DNA of 64,000 nt from Actinopolyspora halophila DSM 43834 (lineage in GTDB: Bacteria; Actinomycetota; Actinomycetes; Mycobacteriales; Pseudonocardiaceae). The translations under genes and the position numbers were made by a program. Below are positions 25,833 to 35,398 of the stretch, in pieces. Below the pieces are notes generated by a model, which was not told the DNA's origin, did not search any database, and worked only from the letters and a program-made list of their open reading frames with translations. How positions within the stretch are numbered: the stretch's first letter is position 1; every line of letters starts with the position of its first letter. The DNA lies in contig NZ_AQUI01000002.1 of the NCBI RefSeq assembly GCF_000371785.1, positions 4,823,352 through 4,887,351 of the forward strand. The letters run 5' to 3'.

Positions 25833-26675
25833 CTACCCCGTGGCCTCGTCGACTTTCCTGAAGCAGTGGGCCGTGTGCGGTCCCAGCCCGCTCAGGATCA
25901 GCACGGGGTGGAGAGCTCCTCGACGGCATCCCGCGACGAGCGCAGGAACGAACCGCTCCCGGACAGCCGTGGCGTCGGCTTCCGGAGCGCCGAGGACGAC
26001 TTTCTCCAGAGCCTCGAAGACCTTCGCCCTGGTCGATCGGTCGATCTCGTGGAAGCCGCGGACGAACTCGGAGGCCATGTTCTCGACCCGGTGCTCGAGT
26101 TCATAGCCGGGATCCTTCGCATCCCGTGCTCCCGTTGACGTGCCCAGCAGTCGATCATCGGCACTCGCCAGGAGATCGCAGGGCTCTCGGAGAAGCGTCA
26201 CGGCGGCACCCGCGGGTTGTTCTTCGGGAGACTCCCGGAAGGTCATCCAGTAGGGGACCGCTGCTGCCGTCCGCGTGTTCCACAGCTTGATGTAGTGCCG
26301 AGACTCCGCGCCGAGTTCGTTCCAGATGGTCGCCAGGTCGAAGACACCGCGGTCGTAGGCACCGACGAGGGCTTCGAGAAACCCGGTGGCCACAGCGTTG
26401 CGCTCGTTTTCGGCCCCGGAAAGGAGCACCTCGTCCAGGCGTCCGAGCAACTGCTCCCGCTGCCGGGCGCTCATCCGGTTCACCCGAGCGGCGAACGAGG
26501 AACCGAGCGCGGCCAGTCGCAGCAGCACCGGGTAGTCGTCCTCCTCTTCGGCACCGTCCTCCGAAGTACTGTCCGCTCCATCCGCGTGCCAGTCGTCCAC
26601 GGCCGCGCTGTCAGCGGCAGCCAGTTCAGGACTGATACGGGGCAGTTCAGCCCACAGACGTGAAATCGATGCCAT
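25833..26675 (-). CDS. hypothetical protein with an internally duplicated domain
   Basis: A 280-residue protein. Two similar units are visible. The first (about 70-135) is LLGRLDEVLLSGAENERNAV, FLEALVGAYDRGVFDL, LGAESRHYIKLWN. The second (about 215-275) is FEALEKVVLGAPEADATAV, FVPALVAGCRRGALHP, LGPHTAHCFRKVDE. Each has the order helix, LVxG-(C/Y)-(D/R)RG, then LGxxxxxxx. The pattern resembles small helical proteins often adjacent to secreted toxins, but the assignment is inference. The ATG at 26675 has GGGAGA upstream. No toxin gene is nearby. Confidence 0.6.
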   Translation of the reverse strand: MASISRLWAELPRISPELAAADSAAVDDWHADGADSTSEDGAEEEDDYPVLLRLAALGSSFAARVNRMSARQREQLLGRLDEVLLSGAENERNAVATGFLEALVGAYDRGVFDLATIWNELGAESRHYIKLWNTRTAAAVPYWMTFRESPEEQPAGAAVTLLREPCDLLASADDRLLGTSTGARDAKDPGYELEHRVENMASEFVRGFHEIDRSTRAKVFEALEKVVLGAPEADATAVRERFVPALVAGCRRGALHPVLILSGLGPHTAHCFRKVDEATG

Positions 26676-26792
26676 GTTTCTCCCACGGGACCGAGGCATG
26701 GCTACGTCCGGATGCACGAAAGTCCCGGCAGAACTCCGGGATCTGCTGTCGAGAGCGTTCCCGACTCGGCCGGCGCTGTTCCTCGGTTCGTG

Positions 26793-27200
26793 TTACTCGC
26801 TCGTTCTGGCGTTGTCCAAGGTTCGTTTCAGGAGTGTCTGTGCCACCGCTCCGGTCACCACCGCCACGGGAATCAGCACGACGAGGCCTCCGGACAGGGT
26901 CCGTGCCCCGCCCAGCTCGACAGTGACGAGCTGCGCCCAGATGAGCACGACCACCGCGCTCAGCACCGCGAAGTACCGCAGAAACCCTCGCGTGTAAGCA
27001 CGACGCAGCACCACGACCAGCGAGAACACGCACAGTCCCGTGCCGAGGAGCAGTGCGATCACCAGGTCGGCACTCGACGAGGACCACAACGCACCCGCCA
27101 TCAGCAGCAGCACGGAGCAGAGGTCGAAAACAGCGACGACCAACACCGTCCTGAACGCGGCCACCGACAGCGCAACACCCCGACTACGTTCCAACCGCAC
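26793..27200 (-). CDS. hypothetical four-helix membrane protein
   Basis: A 135-residue, very hydrophobic protein with about four predicted membrane helices: VLVVAVFDLCSVLLLMAGAL, LVIALLLGTGLCVFSLVVVL, YFAVLSAVVVLIWAQLV, and LVVLIPVAVVTGAVAQTLL. A charged C-terminus follows. No family is recognised. It lies 117 bases upstream of the duplicated-domain gene on the same strand, so it could be co-transcribed with it. Confidence 0.6.
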   Translation of the reverse strand: MRLERSRGVALSVAAFRTVLVVAVFDLCSVLLLMAGALWSSSSADLVIALLLGTGLCVFSLVVVLRRAYTRGFLRYFAVLSAVVVLIWAQLVTVELGGARTLSGGLVVLIPVAVVTGAVAQTLLKRTLDNARTSE

Positions 27201-27552
27201 TCCTTCGACACCACCCCGTCACGGGCGGAACCACCACACCGTCCACAGCGGACCGTAGTTCCCCGGAGTCCCATCGGGCGAAGGGTTATTCCGATCCGAT
27301 ATTCGAAATCTCCCGGCTCGTGCCCTGGCCAGTTCCCCGTGGTCCTCGAACATGACCGGATTACCACGCGCCACACGGAGTAATATTCACAATCGACACC
27401 TGATTGCCCCGTGTGAGGCGCTGGCAACCGGTCTCGGAGCCTGCTACTCCGGGCTGTCCCCGAGTTCCACATGGATCGCTACGGGATTCTCCCAAGGAGA
27501 GCCGTCCCTGTGCCAGGCCGTCGAGAGGTGGAGAGTTGATATGACATTGTAA

Positions 27553-27573
27553 CAGGGTGTCTTGATAGGCGGG
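27553..27573 (+). repeat. left terminal inverted repeat of the IS
   Basis: The left end starts CAGGGTGTCTTG and matches the reversed right end, GAGGTCGTCTCA, at 13 of 21 positions. It directly follows the TAA target copy. Confidence 0.75.
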
Positions 27574-27600
27574 TTAAGGGTGCTGGCATGATGATCATCG

Positions 27601-28406
27601 ATGGATGATCTGTCGCGTCGGTTGGTGCCGGATGAGTTGTGGGACATCGCAGCACCACTGCTTCCCGAACACGGGGTGCGTCACCAGGGCGGTGGGCGCC
27701 GCAGGGCCAGCGATCGTTCCGTATTCACGGCCATCGTGTTCGTGCTGACCAGCGGGTGTTCCTGGCGGCAACTGCCACCCTCGTTCGGGGTCAGTGTGCC
27801 CACCGCGCACCGGCGTTTTCAGGAGTGGACCCAGGCCGGGGTATGGCGGCGGCTGCACCGGGCCGTGCTCGACGAACTCGGCTCGGCCGGGGACCTCGAC
27901 TGGGAACGAGCGATCGTGGACGGCGCCAGCGTTCGCGCGAAAAAAGGGGAACCGCAACCGGACCCAACCCCGTCGACCGCGGCAAGAGCGGCTCGAAACT
28001 GCACATCCTGACCGAGGCGGGCGGGCTCCCGCTGGCCGTGGCGGTATCCGGGGCCAACACCCACGACATGAACGCGTTGAAACCCCTGGTGCACGCCATC
28101 CCGGCCGTGCGCTCACGCCGCGGCCCCCGACGGCGCAGGCCGGCCAAGCTGCATGCCGACAAAGGCTACGACTACGAACACCTGCGCACATGGCTGCGCG
28201 ACCGCAACATCGTCCCGCGGATCGCCCGTGTCGGCGTCGAGTCCCACGCCCGCCTGGGCCGGTATCGGTGGCGCGTTGAACGCACCTTTGCTTGGTTGTT
28301 CACCTACCGCCGTCTGGCCGTGCGGTGGGAACGCACAGCCAGCAACCTCGCAGGAATGCTGACCCTGGCCGCCGCGATCACCTGCTACAAACACCTCGCC
28401 AAATGA
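27601..28406 (+). CDS. IS5-family DDE transposase, two frames joined by -1 frameshift
   Basis: The first frame (27601-28011) encodes the N-terminal helix-turn-helix region (SFGVSVPTAHRRFQEW) and the first catalytic Asp (AIVDGASV). The second frame, -1 relative to it, contains GPNPVDRGKSGSKLHIL, the second Asp (LHADKGYDY) and the Glu (RYRWRVERTFAWL), then the stop at 28406. The frames overlap at a run of six A followed by four G (27940-27949), a classic slip site, so the full transposase (about 268 residues) is most likely made by programmed -1 frameshifting, as in other IS427-like elements. All DDE residues are present. Confidence 0.87.
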
Positions 28407-28415
28407 GACGACCTC
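28395..28415 (-). repeat. right terminal inverted repeat of the IS
   Basis: The right end, read inward on the minus strand, starts GAGGTCGTCTCA. It contains the transposase stop codon (28404-28406) and is followed directly by TAA. Confidence 0.75.
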
Positions 28416-28607
28416 TAAGTGTATTCGGCCCTCGCTTCTTTACCCTCTATTCTTTTCAGAGGTTCCCAGAATCCTCTGGGGAAGGTGTCCCTCAGTTTTT
28501 CCAGGACCAGATCCGGCGAGGAGTACCACTGCGTCGGAAACACTTTGGTAACAAGTGTTTCCGAATCCATGTAGTTCGGTTGGTCTATATTTATTTCGTC
28601 GTCGTCG

Positions 28608-30658
28608 TTGTTCGTCATAGCGAACCTTTCCTACAATTCATGGAACTTCATCCCACCACTGGATGACGTCTACATCCACCTGCAGTACGCCAAACAGTTC
28701 GGATCCGGACACCCACTCGAGTACAACACTGGCGATCCGATCAGCACCGGAGCGAGCAGCCTGCTCTACATGACCGTCCTGGGGTCGTCCACGCGCTCGG
28801 GATACAAGGTTCCGCACTGCTCCCGGCGACCATGGCTTTCGGCGGGCTGTGCATGGCCCTGACCGCGGTCTGCGTCTGCAAGCTCGGGCAGCGGCTCGTC
28901 AATCGCACTGTCGGTGTGTGGTCCGGCCTGCTCGTCGCCGTGAACGGCGTGCTGCTGTGGGGCGGAGTCAGCGGAATGGAGATCGGCTTCGTCGCCCTGC
29001 TGATCACGGGCACGACACTGGCCCTGGTGGTCGAAGCACCGAACAAGAGATTCTTCGTCACGCCGATCCTGGGGTTCTTCACTTCGCTCGCTCGCCCGGA
29101 AGCCTTCGTTTTCGTCTTCGCTCTGACGATCGCGATGGCCTGGATCACGCTGCGCGAGTCGCGCTTCAAGTCCGGGGAACGTGCCCGCACGATCGGACAC
29201 CTGGCCCCGCTGCTGCTCCCGCTGGTCGCTTACGGAGGCCAGTCCCTGTTCTACCTGCTGGTCACCGGAAGCACCTCCGCCAACGGCATGAAGGCGAAAT
29301 CGCTGCTCTACAAGCCGATCCTGTATCCGGCGGAGTTCCTGGACGGGACCCTGAGCAATTTTCACGAGTTCCTGCGTGTTTTCACCGGATTGAACGGTTT
29401 CGACTTCGTCTTTCCCGGCGCCCTGATCACGGGATTGCTGGGGACACTCTACCTCGGATACAGGAAAGCGGCCTGGTTCCCGGTCTCGATAGCCCTGTTC
29501 GGCGGTTTCCTGCTGGTGCTGTTGGCGATCTCCACGCTCCGCACGGCGACGGTGCACCACCTGCGCTACGCACAGCCCTTCCTCCCAGTACTGCTGCTAC
29601 TGGCCAGCATCGGGCTCTACGGACTCACCTGCCTGGTCCGGTCACGACGGAACCGCAGGCTGATGACGAGTTTCGTCTTCACCACGGCGCTGCTGTTCAC
29701 CTTGGTCGAGATGCCCGCGTGGGGAGTGCGGCTCGGTCAGCAGGCAGCTGGAATCCGTGATCAGCAGGTGTCCATCAGCGCCTGGATGGACGGGAATCTT
29801 CCGAAGGACGCGGTGGTCGCGGTCAACGACGTCGGAGCGCCCGCCTACCTCGGGGACCACCGGATAGTCGATCTCATCGGATTGACCACGAACAGGCTCA
29901 CCGTCCCGAACGCACACCGAGCCGGCGCTCTCTACGAGGCCCTCGGTGAAATGCCCGAAGACGACAGGCCGGACTACTTCGTCGTCTTCCCCGATTGGCC
30001 CGTCCACGACCTCGAGCAGGGCGGCCTGTTCGAACCGGAACCGATCGCAACCTTCCGGCTGGACTCCCCCAGGTATTCACATCTCACCCCCGGTGGAGGA
30101 AGTGCCTGCCAAGCGGCCCGGTCGTGCGACGTCGTACACGTCCACGAGGCCGACTGGAGTTCGGTGGACACCGGTGACACCCCGGTGGAGGCCGCACCCC
30201 GCGGGGACATTCGCGACCACGTCGACGTGGCGGACCTGGAAAACGAGGAAGAGCACCACTACCGGGTCGAACCGGCGCAGCACGGCTTCCAGCCCTACAC
30301 CGAGCTCAGTACCGCGGACTCCCCGAGCGGCGAGATCGTCGACAGCGGCCGGACAGTGCTCGGTGGAGAGGCCATGACGGTGGACCACCTGGAACCGGGA
30401 CGTCCCGTGGAGATCACCTCTCGTATCGCGACCAACGCGGAAGAGACCGTACCCGGGGAAACCGAGGTCTCCGTCGGCGGAGAGGCCGTCGGAACCTGGG
30501 ACCGGGAAACCACCCACGCGGGCTGGCGCGAGTCCACCTTCACGATCCCGGCCGAGTTCGTGACCGGATCGACGCTACGGATCGAGTTCGACTCACCGCC
30601 CGAGTTCCTCGGCCCGTTCCCCGAATACACCTCGTACGGGTACTGGTACAGCCAGTAA
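28608..30658 (+). pseudogene. GT-C-like membrane glycosyltransferase, frameshifted and lacking a normal start
   Basis: The N-terminal part (28608 onwards) shows the GT-C landmark PPLDDVYIHLQYAKQFGSGH and SSLLYMTVLG. At 28781-28784 a run of four G should be five for the frame to continue. The second frame resumes with VVHALGIQGSALLPATMAFG and runs 600 residues through about nine membrane helices, then a soluble C-terminal region (about 290-608 of that frame) with beta-rich segments. Upstream of 28608 there is no good start, and a TAG lies at 28572. If only the 28832 ATG were used, the catalytic Asp would be lost. It is probably inactive, unless the indel is a sequencing error. Confidence 0.7.
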
Positions 30659-30706
30659 CATCCCGCGGGTGGTGTGAGGCCGAACCTCCACCATCCATCG
30701 GACGAG

Positions 30707-30744
30707 AAAAGACCGGACCCGTCCCCGCGGGGACGGGTCCGGTC
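30707..30744. terminator. strong hairpin, terminator of rplA and possibly of the convergent glycosyltransferase
   Basis: GACCGGACCCGTCCCC (30711-30726) pairs with GGGGACGGGTCCGGTC (30729-30744), a perfect 16-base stem with a two-base centre. On the minus strand it is followed by TTTT (30707-30710), so it best serves rplA. Confidence 0.85.
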
Positions 30745-30773
30745 TCATCCGGAACTAGAGCCGAGGAAAGGGC

Positions 30774-31487
30774 TCAGACGCTCGCCTCGGTCATGTTGCG
30801 AGTCCGGTTCGCATCGACCGTGATGCCCGGGCCCATCGTGGTGGTGAAGCTGACCTTCCTGAGGTAGCGGCCCTTCGAAGTGGCCGGCTTGGAACGCAGC
30901 ACCTCGTCCAGCGCGGTGGCGTAGTTCTCCAGCAACGCCTCGTCGGAGAACGAGGCCTTGCCGATGACGAAGTGCAGGTTGGCCTGCTTGTCCACCCGGA
31001 AGCTGATCTTACCGCCCTTGATGTCCTGGACGGCCTTGGTGATGTTGGGCGTCACCGTGCCGGTCTTCGGGTTGGGCATCAGACCACGCGGGCCCAGCAC
31101 CCGGGCGATCTTGCCGACCTTGGCCATCTGGTCCGGGGTGGCCACAGCCGCGTCGAAATCGAGCCAGCCGCCCTGGATACGCTCGATCAAGTCGTCGGAA
31201 CCGACGGCGTCGGCCCCGGCGGCCTCCGCCTCGGCCGCCTTCTCACCGGAGGTGAACACGACGACGCGAGCGGTTTTGCCTGTACCGTGCGGCAGGTTCA
31301 CGGTCCCGCGGACCATCTGATCCGCCTTGCGCGGATCCACACCAAGCCGCAGGGCCACCTCGACGGTGGGGTCCATGTTGGTCTTGGCGGTCTTCTTGGC
31401 CAGCTCGACGGCGTCCTTCGGGGAGTAGACCCGGTTACGGTCGACCAGCTCCGCTACCTGCTTGTATGCCTTGCTGCGCTTTGCCAT
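30774..31487 (-). CDS. rplA: 50S ribosomal protein L1
   Basis: A 237-residue L1 of the ribosomal L1 stalk. Diagnostic sequence: [36 protein letters not shown] and the C-terminal [14 protein letters not shown]. Length is normal. It follows rplK by 122 bases and is terminated by a strong hairpin. In many bacteria L1 represses its own operon. No clear L1-binding element is assigned here. Confidence 0.98.
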   Translation of the reverse strand: MAKRSKAYKQVAELVDRNRVYSPKDAVELAKKTAKTNMDPTVEVALRLGVDPRKADQMVRGTVNLPHGTGKTARVVVFTSGEKAAEAEAAGADAVGSDDLIERIQGGWLDFDAAVATPDQMAKVGKIARVLGPRGLMPNPKTGTVTPNITKAVQDIKGGKISFRVDKQANLHFVIGKASFSDEALLENYATALDEVLRSKPATSKGRYLRKVSFTTTMGPGITVDANRTRNMTEASV

Positions 31488-31609
31488 GTCTGTTCCTGTT
31501 CAACGGATCAGTTGTGGTGTCAGGGCCGCGCCCCGGCCCTCCCACACTTGGTGGAGGAAACAGCCGCGCACGATCACGGAAAACCGCCGATCGCGCGGGG
31601 CGGAGGGAC

Positions 31610-32044
31610 TCAGTCCTGGATGCGGAGCCCCATGGAGCGGGCGGTCCCCGCGATGATCTTTTCCGCCTCGTCCATCGAGTTGGAGTTCAGGTCGACCCAC
31701 TTGGTCTGGGCGATCTCGCGGACCTGCTCGGTGGTCACCGATCCGACCTTGGTCTTGTGCGGCTCACCACTGCCCTTCTGGACACTGGCCGCCTTCATGA
31801 GCAGCTTCGCTGCCGGCGGCGTCTTGAGCTTGAAGTCGAAGGACCGGTCCTCGAACACGGAGATCTCGACCGGCACGACGTCGCCACGCTGGTTCTCAGT
31901 GGCGGCGTTGTATGCCTTGCAGAACTCCATGATGTTGACGCCGTGCTGACCCAGCGCCGGACCGACCGGCGGCGCGGGGTTGGCCTGACCAGCGGAGATC
32001 TGCAGCTTGACGATAGCTGCAAGTCGCTTCTTCTTGGGCGGCAT
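31610..32044 (-). CDS. rplK: 50S ribosomal protein L11
   Basis: A 144-residue L11, binding 23S rRNA at the GTPase-associated centre. It begins [16 protein letters not shown] and contains the Pro-rich [20 protein letters not shown] and the C-terminal [11 protein letters not shown]. The ATG at 32044 is chosen for AGGAAG upstream and the conserved N-terminus, and an in-frame extension to 32110 is rejected. It is downstream of nusG in the same operon. Confidence 0.98.
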   Translation of the reverse strand: MPPKKKRLAAIVKLQISAGQANPAPPVGPALGQHGVNIMEFCKAYNAATENQRGDVVPVEISVFEDRSFDFKLKTPPAAKLLMKAASVQKGSGEPHKTKVGSVTTEQVREIAQTKWVDLNSNSMDEAEKIIAGTARSMGLRIQD

Positions 32045-32200
32045 TTCGTTCTTCCTGTCTTCGTTACCTGTCGTCCGTGCCGGACGCGTCACCGCGCCGA
32101 CAACGGTCACGGGCGGCTCGAGGCCCGAACCGCCCGCCGAAGATCCGCGACGCGTCCCTGCCGACCGCCGCGGCCACCGCGTTCCCCTGTCGGGAACGGG

Positions 32201-33025
32201 TTAGATCTTGGAGACCTGGTCGAAGGACAACTCGACCGGTGTCTCGCGGCCGAAGATCGAGACGAGAACCTTGAGCTTCTGCGCCTCGCCGTTGACCTCG
32301 CTGATGGTGGCGGGCAGCGTCGCGAACGGGCCGTCCATCACGGTCACCGACTCGCCCACCGAGAACTCCACCTCGACGGCCTTGCCCGACTCCTGCTTGG
32401 AAGCGGCGGCGGACTTCTTCTCCGCCGTCTGCTTCGCCTCCCGCTCGGCCTGCGGAGCGAGGAACTTCAGCACCTCTTCGATGCTGAGCGGGGAAGGCTT
32501 GGAGGTGGCCCCGACGAAACCCGTGACACCCGGCGTGTTGCGCACCGCCGACCACGAGGCGTCGTTGAGCTCCATCCGCACGAGGACATAGCTCGGAAGC
32601 ACTTTGCGCTGAACGAACTTGCGCTGACTGTTCTTTATCTCGGTGACCTCTTCGGTGGGCACCTCGACCTGGAAGATGTAGTCCTCGACGTCCAGCGTCT
32701 GCGCGCGGTGCTCGAGGTTGTTCTTCACCTTGTTCTCGTAGCCAGCGTAGGAGTGCACGACGTACCACTCACCCGGTGCGCGCTTGAGCATGGCACGCAG
32801 CTCTTCCACCGGGTCGCCCTCGGCCTCCTCCTCGCTCTCCTCGGAAGCCGACGCACTGTCCGCTGCCTCGTCGGTGACCGCGGCGCTGTCCTGATCGACC
32901 GAGGCGGACTGCTCGGGCTGCTCGAACGCCTCCGAACCCGCCGCGGGCTCCTCCGCGGACTCCTCGGTCCGGGTGTCCTGCTCTTCGGACAGGCCGGTCA
33001 AATCCTGGCCGTCGTAGGAGGTCAC
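32201..33025 (-). CDS. nusG: transcription termination/antitermination factor NusG
   Basis: A 274-residue factor. An acidic N-terminal extension (about 1-80), common in actinobacteria, precedes the NGN domain ([57 protein letters not shown]). The C-terminal KOW domain follows ([37 protein letters not shown]). NusG binds RNA polymerase and links it to Rho or the ribosome. The GTG start at 33025 has GAGAGGAAG upstream. The gene is downstream of secE, the usual arrangement. Confidence 0.97.
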   Translation of the reverse strand: MTSYDGQDLTGLSEEQDTRTEESAEEPAAGSEAFEQPEQSASVDQDSAAVTDEAADSASASEESEEEAEGDPVEELRAMLKRAPGEWYVVHSYAGYENKVKNNLEHRAQTLDVEDYIFQVEVPTEEVTEIKNSQRKFVQRKVLPSYVLVRMELNDASWSAVRNTPGVTGFVGATSKPSPLSIEEVLKFLAPQAEREAKQTAEKKSAAASKQESGKAVEVEFSVGESVTVMDGPFATLPATISEVNGEAQKLKVLVSIFGRETPVELSFDQVSKI

Positions 33026-33120
33026 AGTGGGTCTCGCTTCCTCTCGTGCGTTGCGTGCCCGGTGGATGGCATCCGCCACCGCACGTTCGTGCGGGCGCCT
33101 TAGCTGCCCATGATCGAGCC

Positions 33121-33510
33121 TCACTCGCCGAACAGTTGGAGCACGCCCTGCGCGAAGAGCAGATCCAGTCCGGCGATGAACGCGATCATGATGCTGACGA
33201 ACACCAGCACCACCGCAGTATAAGTCAATAGCTGCCTACGCGTCGGCCAGATGACCTTGCGAAGCTCTGCGACCACCTCACGGAGGAAGCGACCGATCTT
33301 CCGGAACGGCGAAACCCGTTCCTGCCGGCCGTCCCGGGAGGGAGTCGGCTTGCCCTTCGGAGCGGTCGAGTCCTTCGAATCGGCTCCACTCGCCTCTTTA
33401 CGAGCGCTGGAGCGCCTTGAGGCTCGGCGCCCGCGGCGCGCGGCGGCACTGTTCGGGCGAGACTCCTGCTCGCGATCGTCACCCGAATCCTGCTCGCGGT
33501 CCTCGCTCAC
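33121..33510 (-). CDS. secE: preprotein translocase subunit SecE
   Basis: A 129-residue protein. A charged, Arg/Ser-rich N-terminal region (about 1-65) is followed by the conserved SecE core [20 protein letters not shown] and a single membrane helix ([20 protein letters not shown]). SecE stabilises SecY in the Sec translocon. The GTG at 33510 has AGGAGGGGG upstream. It lies between tRNA-Trp and nusG, as in related genomes. Confidence 0.96.
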   Translation of the reverse strand: MSEDREQDSGDDREQESRPNSAAARRGRRASRRSSARKEASGADSKDSTAPKGKPTPSRDGRQERVSPFRKIGRFLREVVAELRKVIWPTRRQLLTYTAVVLVFVSIMIAFIAGLDLLFAQGVLQLFGE

Positions 33511-33620
33511 GCCCCCTCCTAGCTGGCGCTCGTCGGACGCGTGAGCCTGGCTGTGGAGGCCACCGAGCGGGTGCGCGGCGCTACCGTCCACATCCTGCTA
33601 GCTCACCGTCTACATCGACG

Positions 33621-33693
<73 letters not shown>

Positions 33694-33899
33694 TCGTGAC
33701 CGGATCACCGACCACTCGGCGGTACACCCTACCGACCCGACCTGCCCACCGAAAGAGCGGGGGGCCGAAGGGCCGCCGGGTATCCCGATTACGAAAGTGT
33801 ACTTCACGGGTGAAGTCGATTTCCAACCGCATCCCCAAAAGCCCGTTATCGGTGGGCACGGGTCATCGGGACCGGACGTTCGTCTGAGACGATGCCCAC

Positions 33900-35132
33900 A
33901 TGGGCGCACCCGAGACATCAACAGCCTCCACCGAAACGCGCGTCTCCGCGCGCGTCGACGCGATCGCCGAGTCGGCCACCCTGGCCGTGGACGCCAAGGC
34001 CAAGGCACTCAAGGCCGAGGGGCGTCCGGTGATCGGTTTCGGCGCGGGAGAGCCGGACTTCGCCACCCCGGAACCGATCGTGCGCGCGGCCCAGGAAGCC
34101 TGCGCCGACACGCGCAACCACCGCTACAGCCCCGCGGCAGGGCTCCCCGAGCTGCGCGAGGCGATCGCCACCAAGACCGCCAGGGACTCCGACCACGTCG
34201 TCCAGCCGAGCCAGGTGCTGGTCACCAACGGCGGGAAGCAGGCCGTTTACCAGACGTTCGCCACGCTGCTCGATCCCGGCGACGAGGTGCTGCTGCCCGC
34301 ACCGTACTGGACCACCTACCCCGAGGCGATCTCCCTGGCCGGCGGGTCCGCCGTCGAGGTCCCCACCGACGAGTCGACCGGCTACCTGGTCACCCTGGAA
34401 CAGCTCGAGGCGGCCCGCACCCCGCGGACCAAGGTGCTGCTGTTCAACTCCCCCTCCAACCCGACCGGGGCGGTGTATCCCCCCGAGCGCATCGCGGAGA
34501 TCGGCCGCTGGGCGGTCGAGCACGGCATCTGGGTGGTCACCGACGAGATCTACGAGCACCTCGTCTACGGCGACGCCAGGCACGTCTCCATGCCGGTGGT
34601 CGTTCCCGAGCTCGCCGAACGCTGCGTGGTGCTCAACGGCGTCGCCAAGACCTACGCCATGACCGGATGGCGGATCGGCTGGATGATCGGCCCGAACGAC
34701 GTGATCAAGGCGGCCACGAACCTGCAGTCACACCTGAGCTCCAACGTGGCCAACGTCTCCCAGCGGGCCGCCCTCGAAGCGGTCAGCGGTTCCCTGGACG
34801 CGGTGGCCGAGATGCGCGCCGCCTTCGACCGGCGCAGGCGCACGATCGTGGAACGCCTCTCGGCCATCCCCGGGGTCAACTGCCCCGAACCGCAGGGGGC
34901 CTTCTACGTCTACCCCTCGGTCAAGGAGCTGCTCGGCAAGGAGATCCGCGGAACCCGCCCGCGGACCAGCGCCGAGCTGGCCGAGGTCATCCTCGAGCAC
35001 GCCGAGGTGGCCGTGGTCCCGGGAGAGGCCTTCGGCACACCGGGCTACTTCCGGATGTCCTACGCCCTCGGGGACGAGGACCTCGCCGAAGGTGTCCGGC
35101 GGATGAGCGAGCTTCTCTCCGAGGCAAGGTGA
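33900..35132 (+). CDS. aspC: aspartate aminotransferase (class I/II, PLP-dependent)
   Basis: A 410-residue enzyme that interconverts aspartate and 2-oxoglutarate with oxaloacetate and glutamate. Fold-type I motifs: [14 protein letters not shown] near the N-terminus, [15 protein letters not shown], the [10 protein letters not shown] segment with the cofactor-binding Asp and Tyr, and the PLP-lysine motif [16 protein letters not shown] (Lys around 250). The C-terminal Arg lies in [10 protein letters not shown]. In mycobacteria the had/trpT/secE genes are adjacent, so this gene is an insertion between hadB and tRNA-Trp. It converges with hadB across a repeat-rich spacer. Confidence 0.93.
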   Translation: MGAPETSTASTETRVSARVDAIAESATLAVDAKAKALKAEGRPVIGFGAGEPDFATPEPIVRAAQEACADTRNHRYSPAAGLPELREAIATKTARDSDHVVQPSQVLVTNGGKQAVYQTFATLLDPGDEVLLPAPYWTTYPEAISLAGGSAVEVPTDESTGYLVTLEQLEAARTPRTKVLLFNSPSNPTGAVYPPERIAEIGRWAVEHGIWVVTDEIYEHLVYGDARHVSMPVVVPELAERCVVLNGVAKTYAMTGWRIGWMIGPNDVIKAATNLQSHLSSNVANVSQRAALEAVSGSLDAVAEMRAAFDRRRRTIVERLSAIPGVNCPEPQGAFYVYPSVKELLGKEIRGTRPRTSAELAEVILEHAEVAVVPGEAFGTPGYFRMSYALGDEDLAEGVRRMSELLSEAR

Positions 35133-35157
35133 GAACTCATAGCAGAACTTTGCGTAG
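35133..35157 (+). repeat. dispersed repeat B, copy 2
   Basis: AGAACTCATAGCAGAACTT followed by T-GCGTA begins at the last base of the aspartate aminotransferase stop codon. The other copy (6538-6563) occupies the same position after a Mce-associated gene. Confidence 0.75.
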
Positions 35158-35176
35158 CTGGTCGGGTAGCCGGCAC

Positions 35177-35264
35177 GTGAGTCGGCGCCTTGCCAGCGTT
35201 GGAGGGCACCTCGAGTAGCGGCTACGCCACGGTGCCCTGCCGCCTTGCAATGCATCCGACTCAC
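35177..35264. repeat. nested inverted repeats (88 bases)
   Basis: The outer arms are GTGAGTCGG (35177-35185) and CCGACTCAC (35256-35264). The inner arms are AGGGCACC (35203-35210) and GGTGCCCT (35231-35238). The apex is GTAGC-G-GCTAC (35215-35225). Three concentric perfect stems imply a folded RNA or a small palindromic element. It belongs to no known class that I recognise. Confidence 0.65.
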
Positions 35265-35339
35265 GCACCGGAGCTTCTCGTCCTGCCCAGGCTCCAAGCG
35301 CCCGCGTCGGAGCGAAGCCTTCTGCAAAAAGTTCTACTG

Positions 35340-35373
35340 GGGCTTCTTCGGCACGCCAGCGCCGAAGAAGCCC
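35340..35373. terminator. 13-base-pair perfect hairpin, probable bidirectional terminator
   Basis: GGGCTTCTTCGGC (35340-35352) pairs exactly with GCCGAAGAAGCCC (35361-35373) around an eight-base loop. There is no T-tract on either side. It lies between the convergent aspC and hadB genes. Confidence 0.6.
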
Positions 35374-35398
35374 TGCCTAGCAACTCGCACCGCCGCGG

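Larger units (their letters stand above)
27553..28415 (+). mobile_element. IS5-family (IS427-like) insertion sequence, 863 bp
   Basis: The element holds one transposase in two overlapping frames. Its ends are imperfect inverted repeats (27553-27573 and 28395-28415, 13 of 21 matching). It is flanked by TAA on both sides (27550-27552 and 28416-28418), a three-base target duplication as made by IS427-like elements. The boundaries are independently supported because removing the element restores the interrupted reading frame. It looks intact and could be mobile. Confidence 0.88.
27444..28618 (-). pseudogene. small acidic hypothetical gene split by insertion sequence
   Basis: The 5' part (28618-28416) has GGAAAGG before its ATG and encodes MTNNDDDEINIDQPN... 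to ARAEYT, where the IS end creates a TAG stop. Removing 27553-28415 together with one TAA copy rejoins the frame as AEYT-YNVISTLHLSTAWHRD and runs to TAG at 27444. The restored protein would have 102 residues. This exact restoration is strong evidence for a real gene inactivated by transposition. Its function is not recognised. It is less GC-rich than its neighbours, which hints at horizontal origin. Confidence 0.7.

Noticed and set aside
27201-28618. CRISPR or phage remnant in the accessory island
   Set aside because: No regularly spaced repeats, integrase or phage structural genes; one IS explains the disruption.
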